Positions 38,904 through 47,307 of a DNA stretch of 64,000 nt are shown here, piece after piece. A program made the position numbers and the translations under genes. Each line of letters begins with the position of its first letter. The stretch's first letter is position 1. Source of the stretch: Peptoniphilus asaccharolyticus DSM 20463. GTDB taxonomy: Bacteria; Bacillota; Clostridia; Tissierellales; Peptoniphilaceae. The notes below the pieces were generated by a model. The model worked only from the letters and a program-made list of their open reading frames with translations. It was not told the origin of the DNA and did no database searches. Location of the stretch: contig NZ_FWWR01000009.1 in assembly GCF_900176115.1 (NCBI RefSeq), positions 930,001 through 994,000 on the forward strand, read 5' to 3'.

Positions 38904-39918
38904 CCCCTGTTTTTCTAATTAGGCTTATAAAAATTGGAGCACCTATAATTGCTGTAAGGACTGAAATAGGTAATTCTATTACAGAAACCGTCCTTGATAA
39001 GGCTTCTATTAATACCATTAGGCTTGCTCCTAAAGATATACTAAAGGGGAGGGTATGGGTGTTGTTTGCGCCCACCATCATCCTTGCCATGTGGGGAATT
39101 ATCAAGCCAATCCAACCAACTTGACCACACATTGATATGGATGAAGCTGTAATAAGAGTGGATGCAAATATGAAAAGAAGCCTAGTTCTTTTGACATTTA
39201 CACCAAGACTCTTTGCTTCGTCTTCTGAAAGGCTCATAATATTTAATCTAAAAATCAAAAGTCTAATCAAAATTATACCAAAAATTATTAGGGGAGCTGA
39301 AAGCACCAAGTTTTTGTAAGATGATCTTGCAAAAGAACCCATAAGCCAATAGCTAATTGCTGGCAATTTGTCTGTAGGGTCAGCTGTATATTTTAATAAG
39401 GATGCTAAGGCGTTTGTTAAGGAAGAAACTACCAGACCTGCTAAGATAAGCATTATTGTCGATGACCTAGTCCTAGTCTTGCCTATATATAGGGTTAATA
39501 CAACTCCAATTAATCCAAATACTAAAGCTAAGGCTTGGATGGATAGTGTTGAAAGTGATAGAAGTATGCCGATTACAGCTCCTAGGCTTGAAGCTGAACT
39601 AACACCTAAAATATCTGGAGTTGCCAAGGGGTTTGAAAAAACCCCTTGAAAGGCAAGACCAGCAGTGGAAAGACCAGCTCCGACTACTAAACCTGTAATA
39701 ATTCTTGGTAATCTTACATTTATTATTACTGATTTAAGCATAGGATCATAATCTTTTCCTCCTAGATAAGCATTGAAAAAATCAATGATCTGCCCTAGAC
39801 TAAGTGGCATCCTACCAATAGCAAGCGCCAAAATGCTGATTAATATGGGTAGACTTATGAGAATTATATATGAGTTTGCTTTTATTTTTTTATCTTTAAT
39901 AAAGATTTTTTTTATCAT
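38890..39918 (-). CDS. FecCD-family ABC permease
   Basis: 342 residues and about ten membrane helices. Typical blocks: LPRIITGLVVGAGLSTAGLAFQGVFSNPLA (split as LPRIITGLVVGAGL and FQGVFSNPLATPDILG), LGVNVKRTR (coupling region) and GWIGLIIPHMARMMVG. It forms the channel of a ferric-siderophore, haem or cobalamin importer, presumably as a homodimer because only one permease gene is present. It overlaps both neighbours. Confidence 0.9.
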   Translation of the reverse strand: MIKKIFIKDKKIKANSYIILISLPILISILALAIGRMPLSLGQIIDFFNAYLGGKDYDPMLKSVIINVRLPRIITGLVVGAGLSTAGLAFQGVFSNPLATPDILGVSSASSLGAVIGILLSLSTLSIQALALVFGLIGVVLTLYIGKTRTRSSTIMLILAGLVVSSLTNALASLLKYTADPTDKLPAISYWLMGSFARSSYKNLVLSAPLIIFGIILIRLLIFRLNIMSLSEDEAKSLGVNVKRTRLLFIFASTLITASSISMCGQVGWIGLIIPHMARMMVGANNTHTLPFSISLGASLMVLIEALSRTVSVIELPISVLTAIIGAPIFISLIRKTGGGFN

Positions 39919-41084
39919 ATAGAAAACATATCCTCAATTTGTTCATCTGTTAATTCATATCCATACCATTTTTGATAATATTCTTTAATCATAGACTTAA
40001 GGTCATAGTCTTTAAATTCTTCAGGATAGGTTGATTTTGCAAGCCAAGCTAGGACAAGTGGTCCATCTGGATTTGGTGTAAACCAATTCCACATTCCAAG
40101 TTTTGTGTTATAAACTTTCTTATCCTTAACTGCTTTCATATTTGAAAAATCTATACCTTCTACTGAATTTGCAAATACATCTTTTGTTGTAATATCAAGA
40201 AGACCAGGACCGTCAAGATACAGTATATCTGGATTCCATTGATAAATTTGTTCTACAGAAACTTTAGCAAAACCTTTTGCTTCATCAGCCAAATTTTTGA
40301 CACCAATTCTCTTTAGCCAAAAATCCCCAAACACTCCCTTACCGGCAACCATTGGTACACCTTGAGTATATTTCCATAAAATCATGCCGGTTGGTTTTTT
40401 ATTATCATCTATTTTTCCTATCCTGTCTTCAACATCTTTTACAATTTCTTGACCTGCTTTTATAAAGTCATCTGTTTTTCCACTTTCACCAAATACATCT
40501 TCTAGAAGTTTTAACCATTGTGTGTATCTATCTATTGGGTCAGCTGGTCCATTTGTACCAACAGTAGCAAAGCCTACACATGGTATGCCCGTTTTAGATA
40601 AGGCTTCATAATGTTCTTTATTTGAAGCATTATAAAAAATAACATCTGGTTTAAGCTTCATTATTTCCTCAATATTTATGTCAGATTGAGCTTGAACAGT
40701 ATTTTGACTATCAAGAAGTTCTGGAGCTATATCCTTTAATACTGTATTTGAAATTACTTGCTTAAGTGAACCAGCATATCCTACTATATATGGAGCCTTT
40801 CCATGATGATAAGCCATATAAGTAGATAAAATAGGAATCTGATCTATTACTATTCTTTCAACTTTCTCTGGAACTTCTACCTTATTACCTGCGTGGTCTG
40901 TGATTGTCCTTGTTTTTTTATTTTCATCCTTAGTTTCTTCTGTCTTTTCTTCCTTTTTCTCAGTTTGAGTCACTTCCTTGCTTTCTGATTTTTGTTCAGT
41001 TTTTGTATTGCCACAAGCAGTAATGCCTGTTAAGGCAAACACTGTCAGACATAAAATTAATGATATTTTTTTAATAGCTTTCAT
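39915..41084 (-). CDS. Iron/siderophore-type substrate-binding lipoprotein
   Basis: 389 residues. Lipobox ending at C24 (LTGITAC), a charged Lys/Glu linker, then TITDHAGNKVEVPEKVERIV, the standard class III (FepB/BtuF) start, and two lobes with the linker helix. The TQWLKLLEDVFGE and WNPDILYLDG blocks fit the family. The cleft has M/W/F rich text near WNWFTPNPDGPLVLAWLAK. It captures an iron complex, haem or similar outside the membrane. It starts one base from the methyltransferase gene stop. Confidence 0.9.
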   Translation of the reverse strand: MKAIKKISLILCLTVFALTGITACGNTKTEQKSESKEVTQTEKKEEKTEETKDENKKTRTITDHAGNKVEVPEKVERIVIDQIPILSTYMAYHHGKAPYIVGYAGSLKQVISNTVLKDIAPELLDSQNTVQAQSDINIEEIMKLKPDVIFYNASNKEHYEALSKTGIPCVGFATVGTNGPADPIDRYTQWLKLLEDVFGESGKTDDFIKAGQEIVKDVEDRIGKIDDNKKPTGMILWKYTQGVPMVAGKGVFGDFWLKRIGVKNLADEAKGFAKVSVEQIYQWNPDILYLDGPGLLDITTKDVFANSVEGIDFSNMKAVKDKKVYNTKLGMWNWFTPNPDGPLVLAWLAKSTYPEEFKDYDLKSMIKEYYQKWYGYELTDEQIEDMFSI

Positions 41085-41843
41085 CTAATCCTCCTTTTTA
41101 CTTGCTAAAACTATATAAGAATTTTTTGTGCTTTTAGACCTCTCTAACATTTTTGTAAATCTATCCCTATTTTCTTCTGCATAGGCTCTTTTATAAAAAT
41201 TTGCAGCCCTAACTGGTCCCTCATCTTTTATGATTGTATCCCTGTCTAAGAGAATCATCCTACCGGTCCTTTGTGAAAAAGGTCTAAAAGAGTTTTCTAT
41301 AAGCAATTTATTCCAATTTTCTACGGTTAGAGGATACACATCCATGTTTGTAAATTTTGAAAGTTGCCTTCTTATATCTTCACTTTCATTTTCCACTGCC
41401 ACATCATGAGTTAATAAATAGCCACCTTTTTTTAAAACCTTGTGATAATTTTTAAGAGCCTTTGCTTTTTCTTCATTTGGAAGCATGGTAAGCATTGCCT
41501 CATTAATTATTAAATCAAATGTTTCATCCTCAAAATCCAACTTTAAGGCATCCATATTTATAACTTCAATTTCTTTGTCTAAGCCTAGAAGCTTTATATT
41601 CTCTAAGGCTTGGTCTATGACAATTTGGTCATTGTCTATGCCTATTATTTTGCATTTATACTTAGTATAAACTCTTATTAGGTTATCTCCTCTATTGCAA
41701 GCAACTTCTAAAACTTGCATATCTTTATCAATCTGTACCTGATCAAGTAACCAATCGGTCATAAGACCTCCACCTGGTCTGAGTCTTGTTCTTCCAAGCA
41801 TCTTTAAAAAATCATGTCCAAAAATAATTTTACTTTTATCCAT
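41085..41843 (-). CDS. Class I SAM-dependent methyltransferase in iron operon
   Basis: 252 residues from the ATG at 41843, chosen for GGAGGG; the frame extends upstream but through the Fur box. SAM-binding motifs: VLEVACNRGDNLIRV (motif I), IIGIDNDQ (motif II), LDFEDETFDLIINEAMLTM (motif post-I and IV). First gene of a Fur-boxed operon with a FecBCD-type importer. Similar gene pairs are seen with metallophore or haem handling, so it may modify the imported ligand. The substrate is unknown. Confidence 0.8.
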   Translation of the reverse strand: MDKSKIIFGHDFLKMLGRTRLRPGGGLMTDWLLDQVQIDKDMQVLEVACNRGDNLIRVYTKYKCKIIGIDNDQIVIDQALENIKLLGLDKEIEVINMDALKLDFEDETFDLIINEAMLTMLPNEEKAKALKNYHKVLKKGGYLLTHDVAVENESEDIRRQLSKFTNMDVYPLTVENWNKLLIENSFRPFSQRTGRMILLDRDTIIKDEGPVRAANFYKRAYAEENRDRFTKMLERSKSTKNSYIVLASKKED

Positions 41844-41857
41844 TTTTCCCTCCTTCT

Positions 41858-41872
41858 TGATAATAATTATCA
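41858..41872. promoter_or_regulatory. Fur box
   Basis: TGATAATAATTATCA is a perfect 7-1-7 inverted repeat, identical to the Bacillus Fur consensus TGATAATNATTATCA. It lies 15 bp upstream of the methyltransferase start and 67 bp before the divergent Crp/Fnr gene, so it can repress the iron operon and perhaps the regulator. Confidence 0.85.
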
Positions 41873-41939
41873 CTGCGTTTATAATAATATCATAGATGAT
41901 TTTTATTGCAGTTGCAAAAACAACAAAGAGGGGGATTTT

Positions 41940-42533
41940 ATGGAAAAAATTATTGTCAAAAGTAAATTATTTTATGGTTTAGACGAAAGTACTATACACC
42001 ACATACTTTCTTGTATTGATTATAAAACTTTAATTTTTAATAAAGGCGAATATCTATATGATTTTTCTAAGGGCTTTAAAGCAGGTATACTTTTAAATGG
42101 AAGAATTGATTTATCTACAATCGATGATGATAAGGAAATTATAGATAGAATTTATGAGGCTTCAGATTCTTTTTCTTTAAATTTTTCCTCCCTAACTGAT
42201 AGATTTATGGTTGCAAAAAAAGATTCTAAAGTTTTGACACTTGATGTTAACGAAATCTTTGAAAAAAATAAAAGGGCTTGTTCAAGCAGACCGATTTTCA
42301 TGGAAAATATTATAAAATTGTATAATGAGCAATTTGCATACTTAACCTACAAATTAGATATATATTCTAAGCCTAAGATTAGGGAAAAAATTAATAAATA
42401 TATAGATAAGTATGGTAAAGACTCCTTGTTTTCTAATAAATTATCCAGAGAGGATTTGGCAAAATTTTTAGCTTGTAATAGATCTGCCCTTTCGAGAGAG
42501 TTATCTCTTATGAAAAAAGAGGGATTAATATAA
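41940..42533 (+). CDS. Crp/Fnr-family transcription regulator
   Basis: 197 residues from the ATG at 41940 (ribosome site GAGGGGG). N-terminal cyclic-nucleotide-binding-like barrel (about 15-130) and a C-terminal winged helix: KLSREDLAKFLACNRSALSRELSLMKKEGLI contains the recognition helix. No Fnr-type cysteine cluster is seen at the N-terminus. Divergent from the iron operon; it probably responds to a small ligand and controls this locus. Confidence 0.85.
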   Translation: MEKIIVKSKLFYGLDESTIHHILSCIDYKTLIFNKGEYLYDFSKGFKAGILLNGRIDLSTIDDDKEIIDRIYEASDSFSLNFSSLTDRFMVAKKDSKVLTLDVNEIFEKNKRACSSRPIFMENIIKLYNEQFAYLTYKLDIYSKPKIREKINKYIDKYGKDSLFSNKLSREDLAKFLACNRSALSRELSLMKKEGLI

Positions 42534-42839
42534 AATCATCATTCTTAGGATTGGCTAATATAAACAAAATTCATAAAAGATCAGTTCTAAGAAGCTATTG
42601 TCTTATTTTAAACCCACATGCTATCTTTAGCTCTTCAATAAACAAATCTCCATATTGCATTAATTTCTTTTATCCTACCTTTCAAAGATTTCTTTTTGGT
42701 AATGTTAAAGATTATATATTTGTACTAATGTTTTATATTCTATAGTATGTAAAATTAAATGCAGCACAAGTAATAAATAAAAACTCATTCTAACTTCGTG
42801 TAAAATTTAATAAATACAAAAATATACACGGAATTAAAT
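42534..42839. other. 306-bp region without a recognisable gene
   Basis: No frame with ribosome site or family pattern. One open frame (42551-42745) lacks support. It separates the regulator from IS debris. Confidence 0.5.
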
Positions 42840-42974
42840 ATGAGCTACCACTATTCTACAGTAACCAAAAAGCTTAAAAGATGTAAAACTGAATATAAAT
42901 CTTACACAACAGAAAAAGATAAAAGGTATAAATTTTTATTTGTAATAAGAAAATTAAACCAACAAATTAAATAA
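42840..42974 (+). CDS. Hypothetical 44-residue ORF, probably an insertion-element fragment
   Basis: MSYHYSTVTKKLKRCKTEYK at the start and FLFVIRKLNQQIK at the end. Lysine-rich, no ribosome site. It adjoins an IS256 remnant and may be part of another decayed IS. No function can be given. Confidence 0.25.
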   Translation: MSYHYSTVTKKLKRCKTEYKSYTTEKDKRYKFLFVIRKLNQQIK

Positions 42975-42977
42975 GCT

Positions 42978-43523
42978 GTAACCAAAGCCTCAACAGAAGA
43001 TTTAGCTTTAACAATTCTATGCATCTTTTAAGAAAAATGGGATGAAAAATATCTAATGTATGTAAGCTCTTGAAAAAACCTGGGCTGAATTATCTACATA
43101 TTTCAAATACCCAGAAGGAATAAGAAAACTAATATATACAACAAACGCCATGGAAAATTTCAATAGGTAACTAAGAAAAGTAACTAAAAACAAAACCATC
43201 TTTCCAAATGACTATGCTCTACAAAAAAGCCTGTATCTATCAATGGTAGATGCTTCAAGCAAGTTGACAAGTAAAATACGTAGTTGGGATCAAATCTTAT
43301 CACAATTATCAATATTTTTTGAGGAGAGGTTTTAGCTAAGTTAAAAATAGAGTATGAAATCTGCTGTAAATTTTCATTAAAAATTGACAGTTTATTAAAG
43401 TTGTGTAAAAGCAAGACAAGCTCCATTATTATAGGAATGGATAGGAATTGATACATAAAAAATGTATTAACCCTTACCCTTATATCAGGATTTAGGTTAA
43501 TACACAAAATTATTTACAGACCC
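42978..43523 (+). pseudogene. IS256-family transposase remnant with right end
   Basis: The C-terminal third of a mutator-type transposase, with several stops and shifts: TWAELSTYFKYPEGIRKLIY, TTNAMENFNR, LRKVTKNKTIFPNDYALQKS and SWDQILSQLSIFFEERF are readable. Downstream, TGTATTAACC/GGTTAATACA and the end sequence ACACAAAATTATTTACAGACCC look like an IS256 right inverted repeat, ending near 43523. The left end is missing. Confidence 0.8.
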
Positions 43524-43537
43524 TTTTTCTGATTCGG

Positions 43538-43888
43538 TTAAGCCTTTGGTTTGTTTTTTGCCTTTTCTTTTAGGTCCATTAAATCTTTAACAAGATATTT
43601 TTCGGCAAAAAGCTGAACTAAGAACTCATATTCATAGTAACCTTCTTTGTCTTTTATATCCTCAACTCTTACTACTAAAAGATTGTTTAAGATTGAACTG
43701 CCTGGGATTATAAATTGTTTGTCAATTTCATCCCTCATTTCGATTTCTTCTAAGAAGTTCTTTAATCCTTCATCTACCTTAATCACTACAGGCTTATAGC
43801 AATCCTCATCTTTAACTTCATAAAAAACTTCTTTGGCGATAATACCCAATTCTTCTTTAGTTGTTAAAATTTTACATTTTACTATCAT
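43538..43888 (-). CDS. Hypothetical conserved ICE-type protein
   Basis: 116 residues, soluble, acidic N-terminal half (IVKCKILTTKEELGIIAKEV) and lysine-rich C-terminal end (DLKEKAKNKPKA). Complete, with a ribosome site AGGAG. It lies beside ICE remnants, so it is probably element-borne. I do not recognise a family. Confidence 0.5.
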   Translation of the reverse strand: MIVKCKILTTKEELGIIAKEVFYEVKDEDCYKPVVIKVDEGLKNFLEEIEMRDEIDKQFIIPGSSILNNLLVVRVEDIKDKEGYYEYEFLVQLFAEKYLVKDLMDLKEKAKNKPKA

Positions 43889-43998
43889 ACTTCTCCTACT
43901 TTTAAATTAATCTTCTTAGGTGGTATAAGAAGTACGTATATTTTAAATCTTAAATCTTCTAATGTCTTAATTTTAAAATTCTCAATTTTAGATATTAT

Positions 43999-44283
43999 TT
44001 AAATCATTCCAAAATACTCTAAAGCATTTTCTATTGCCTTTTCTTTTTCTTCTGGACAATTTGGCACTCTTTGATTTTCTTTCTTGCTAATATTGTAATT
44101 TTTTCTTTCTATTAGGCCATATTTATCTATTACAAACTTTTTAATTTCTCAATAAGTTGCATCTTTTGAAAAGTCAATTTCTGACAATTCATTTTCTCCG
44201 ATTTCTATATCTAAGTGATGTTCTGTGTTTAGTTTGGACAATAGAGCTACCTTCTCAACTAACGGAATAGTTGGTTTGGTCAT
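43999..44283 (-). pseudogene. Remnant of a methyltransferase-associated C-terminal domain
   Basis: 95 codons with one internal TGA. VEKVALLSKLNTEHHLDIEI, ATY-stop-EIKKFVIDKYGL and NCPEEKEKAIENALEYFGMI match, by memory, the C-terminal extension often seen in clostridial RNA/DNA methyltransferase genes near mobile elements (VETVxLLSKL ... PPEKEAAIxxALxHFKMI). An in-frame stop shows it is not intact. Confidence 0.4.
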
Positions 44284-44300
44284 TATGCCAAACAGTTAAA

Positions 44301-44420
44301 TTAAGCGACTTCATGTCGCACCCAAAGGTAGGCATCAAATGTATTTTCCGTAACATAACGATAAATATTTACTTTCTCATTTTCGTTTCCCTGTCTTACA
44401 ATTCTACCTGCTCTTTGCTC
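44301..44420 (-). pseudogene. SNF2-type helicase, C-terminal fragment (ICE)
   Basis: Reads LEQRAGRIVRQGNENEKVN then IYRYVTENTFDAYLW, the conserved motif VI region of the large ICE-borne SNF2/DEAD helicase-methylase proteins, and then breaks off (VRHEVA, stop). Its other part lies at 57603-58296. The 13.2 kb element sits between them, so they were once one gene. The N-terminal thousand or so residues are missing. Confidence 0.75.
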
Positions 44421-44446
44421 TAAGTCTGGTGAGTAGTCCGAAGTGG

Positions 44447-46072
44447 TCAATTTAATTTACCTATAAACTTGTAGTGAATTTCAACCTTTTGACTGATTTG
44501 TCCGTCTATTTCTTCCTTGTCATAGACATATATTTTATCTATAACTTGATTTAGAATATATCTGTTTAGCGATTTTATCTTAGCGTACTTGCTAATATTA
44601 TCCATGAATTTTTTGTAGTTATCTTCAGTTTCTAAAGATACTTCTATATCGCCCTCTAAGACCTTGATTTCCTCGATTAACTTGTCTTGTTTTTTAGATA
44701 TGCTCACATTCATCAAATTGAAGTTTCTTTCGGTTATATTTCCCTCTAACCTATCTTCATATAACTGTTCGTAGCTTCTATCTAATTCTGCTAACTGGTT
44801 CTTTTTAATCTCCAGCTTATTAGATATTTCCTTTCCCTCGTCAATTTTTTCTACTTCAATCTTTTCTATTATCTTTTCTACAAAGTCTTCTTTAGCAGAT
44901 AGTGCCATATTTCCATGATACCCAATATCTTCAAGAACAATGTTGTACAAATCTCTTGCATTTATTCTATGTGATGAACAAGCATTTATTCCATGCTTTT
45001 TATAGCTTGAACAAGAGAAATGAACAAAATCCATTGTTTCTTTTTTATTTAGCCTATAATCTGCCTTTGGTGTGAGTGCATAGCCACAAGTAGGGCATTT
45101 CACTAAACCTTTGAAGATATTATCATAGGTAATACCGCTTTTATTATTACACTTTCTCTTATCAATCATATCCTGTACCTGTTTCCATACTTCCTCACTG
45201 ATAATTCCCTCATGGGTATCTCTTACAAGGATATATTCGTCCTTTGGAATATATAACCTTTTGGAAGTTTTAAATGATAGAGTAGGTCTTTTGTTTCTTG
45301 CCATATTCCCACAATAGACTGGATCTCGCAAAACATTTAACACCATTCTATGTGACCATTGATATTTATTTTCTTCTGTTAGTCCATAAAGCTTTTCAGC
45401 ATTTTCAACAAAAGCACTTGGTCTTGGAATTTTTCTATTCATCAACTCCTGGCTAATAAGTTGAGTACCCTTACCCTCTAAACACAATTTATAAATGAGT
45501 TCTATTATAGGTTTAGTTTTCTCATCTATGATTAATCTGCGTTTATTATTAGGGTCTTTTAGATAACCAAATGGAGCTTTAGATCCTATATATGTTCCCT
45601 CTCTCATTCTGCTTTGAATTGCACTTTTAACTTTCTTGGAAGTATCCTTTGCGTACATTTCATTTAGAATGTTTTTAAATGGCATAATATCATTTTGATT
45701 GCTATTTAATGTGTCTATACCATCAGTTATTGCAATATATCTTATATTCTTTTGTGGAAAGTACATTTCGATATATGCTCCACTTTGAAGATAGTTTCTT
45801 CCTAACCTTGATAAGTCTTTTGTTATAACACAATTTATTTTTCTGTTTTCAATATCAGTAATCATCTTTTTAAATGATGGTCTTTCAAAGTTTGTACCCG
45901 AATAACCATCATCTACATAATAATCATAAATAGCGATACTGTTACTTTCTGCATATTGTTTTAACATTACTTTTTGTGACCATATACTCATACTCTCAAC
46001 TGAGTTTCCATCGTCTTTTGATAGTCTACAATAAAGTCCTGCTACATATTTTTTAGTCCTGCCCAATTTCAA
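44447..46072 (-). CDS. Large serine recombinase (integrase of the IME)
   Basis: 541 residues. Resolvase domain with catalytic Ser in CRLSKDDGNSVES region and the YVDDGYSGTNFERPSF block, RLGRNYLQSG, then the recombinase domain (APFGYLKDPNNKRRL), the zinc ribbon (VKCPTCGYALTP ... FSCSSYKKHG) and a coiled coil (about 405-480). Complete, with stop 27 bases from the predicted left end of the element. It integrates and excises the IME at the snf2 site. Confidence 0.93.
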   Translation of the reverse strand: MKLGRTKKYVAGLYCRLSKDDGNSVESMSIWSQKVMLKQYAESNSIAIYDYYVDDGYSGTNFERPSFKKMITDIENRKINCVITKDLSRLGRNYLQSGAYIEMYFPQKNIRYIAITDGIDTLNSNQNDIMPFKNILNEMYAKDTSKKVKSAIQSRMREGTYIGSKAPFGYLKDPNNKRRLIIDEKTKPIIELIYKLCLEGKGTQLISQELMNRKIPRPSAFVENAEKLYGLTEENKYQWSHRMVLNVLRDPVYCGNMARNKRPTLSFKTSKRLYIPKDEYILVRDTHEGIISEEVWKQVQDMIDKRKCNNKSGITYDNIFKGLVKCPTCGYALTPKADYRLNKKETMDFVHFSCSSYKKHGINACSSHRINARDLYNIVLEDIGYHGNMALSAKEDFVEKIIEKIEVEKIDEGKEISNKLEIKKNQLAELDRSYEQLYEDRLEGNITERNFNLMNVSISKKQDKLIEEIKVLEGDIEVSLETEDNYKKFMDNISKYAKIKSLNRYILNQVIDKIYVYDKEEIDGQISQKVEIHYKFIGKLN

Positions 46073-46144
46073 TCTCCTTTCCCTAAACAGGACTATCTCA
46101 ATAATTTAATTACACTAAAATACTCCCGTTTAATCAATCATTAC

Positions 46145-46306
46145 TTACGCTTGCGTTTGTTTGTTTTCTCTATCTTTTTCTAAGTTTCTTTCAACTACAT
46201 GCTCGATAATATCTTCAAATACTTCTTCAATCGGCTTTTTCCCTACATATACTCGCTTTATTTCATAGTTGATTTTTCCACTTCGTTTTTTCTTTTTTAA
46301 TTCCAT
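46145..46306 (-). CDS. Small conserved IME protein (53 residues)
   Basis: MELKKKKRSGKINYEIKRVY, then EEVFEDIIEHVVERN and a Gln/Lys-rich tail. Ribosome site AGGGAGGAA. It precedes the serine recombinase with 72 bp between. Small basic proteins of this kind often accompany serine integrases, perhaps as directionality or transfer factors. No family name can be given. Confidence 0.6.
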   Translation of the reverse strand: MELKKKKRSGKINYEIKRVYVGKKPIEEVFEDIIEHVVERNLEKDRENKQTQA

Positions 46307-46331
46307 ATAATTCCTCCCTTTTGTTGCAATA

Positions 46332-46372
46332 AAAAAAGACGATTAGATTTTTAATTTTCTAATCGCCTTTTA
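46332..46372 (-). terminator. Terminator after the replisome organizer
   Basis: GGCGATTAGA pairs with TCTAATCGTC on the minus strand, followed by TTTTTT. Confidence 0.8.
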
Positions 46373-46461
46373 AGTGTCATATTTATATTTTTTTATCTCT
46401 GGCATACTTTGATACCTTTTTAGACTTAAAGTCTTTAATAGTGGCTTTCCACCTCTTTTAT

Positions 46462-47221
46462 CTATAAAGATTCTCCTACATCATAGTTCATTTTTTTATT
46501 TCCTCCTTGATGTCTTAGTTTATCTTTATCTTCTTCATACCAATTTAAGATTGTTGCATAGTGGTTTTGGTAGATCTTTCCACTGCTTTTCATGTATCTT
46601 GATAGTTTATTTATCATTATTTCTGTGTGTGAGTTTAATTTTTCTTTTAGATTTTTATATTCTTCTTTGCTTAGTCTTACATTTTTGTATTCTCCGTAAA
46701 AAATGGGGGTGGACTTTTTATCTTTTTCTATCTCTCCCTCTCTCTTTATCTATATCTATATCTTTATCTATATCTATATCTTTCTCTATCTCTATCTCTC
46801 CGTTGCACTTTTGTTGCTTGTATGTTGCATTGGTGTTGCATTGCAACATTTTTAATTCTCTAGACTTTCTTGAACGCCTTGTAGAAGCTGTTTCTGAGCC
46901 TATAAGGTTTGGTATTTCCGTTAGGAAATATTTATCATTTTCAGCAACCACTTCCATTAAGTTCTGAGCTACAAGATAGTTTACTGTAACCATTACATCA
47001 TCTTCCGTTTCATCAATGGTTAGTGCAAGTTCCTTTACAAAGTCGGTTTCCACTCCATCATAATATAGCTTTCCTTTGTCTTTTAAGCTTAACAGCAAGA
47101 GTTTGAGATAGATAATTGTATAAGTATCTCCTCCGGATATTCTCCTTAATTTTTTTATTCTCTTGTCTGTAAAGAAATCTTCTTTTAGTTTTAACCAAAA
47201 ATATCTTCTATTTTCTGCCAT
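46462..47221 (-). pseudogene. Phage-type replisome organizer, split by a frameshift in a hexamer repeat
   Basis: N-terminal part 46718-47221 (167 codons: RRYFWLKLKEDFFTDKRIKKL, IIYLKLLLLSLKDKGKLYYDG) is the Rep_Org_N winged helix. It runs into a DIDIDKDIDIDKERGRDRKR tail encoded by GATATA/GATAAA hexamers and stops. In the +1 frame the C-terminal domain continues (IFYGEYKNVRLSKEEYKNLK, KIYQNHYATILNWYEEDK) to a stop at 46462. One base too many in GAGAGAGGGAGAG would explain the break. The whole protein would be about 250 residues, the family norm; it loads replication proteins at an origin. Confidence 0.75.
46735..46803 (-). repeat. GATATA/GATAAA simple-sequence repeat
   Basis: About ten degenerate hexamers (GATATA, GATAAA, GAGATA, GAGAGA) inside the replisome organizer gene. 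They encode the acidic-basic Asp-Ile/Asp-Lys tail and contain the frameshift. Confidence 0.8.
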
Positions 47222-47242
47222 TTATTCCTGCCTTTCTTCAAA

Positions 47243-47277
47243 TAAAAAAGACGATAGATTTTTACTTCTACCGCCTT
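47243..47277 (-). terminator. Terminator after the ORF6N-PLD gene
   Basis: GGCGGTAGA and TCTATCGTC pair on the minus strand, followed by TTTTTTA. Confidence 0.65.
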
Positions 47278-47307
47278 GTGCAAATTTTATGTTTTTAAAC
47301 GTACATA

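Noticed and set aside
38894-39649. Three plus-strand frames opposite the FecCD permease gene
   Set aside because: Shadows of the clearly coding minus strand.
42551-42745. 64-residue plus-strand frame after the Crp/Fnr gene
   Set aside because: No ribosome site, composition of intergenic DNA.
43184-43507. 107-residue minus-strand frame
   Set aside because: Shadow of the IS256 transposase remnant and its inverted repeat.
46735-46803. Short regular repeats considered as a CRISPR array
   Set aside because: Units are 6 bp without unique spacers and lie in a coding gene; no cas genes or 25-40 bp repeats occur anywhere in the window.
46551-46967. Plus-strand frame with SLSLSISISLSISISFSIS repeats
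   Set aside because: Antisense reading of the GATATA repeat in the replisome organiz­er gene.
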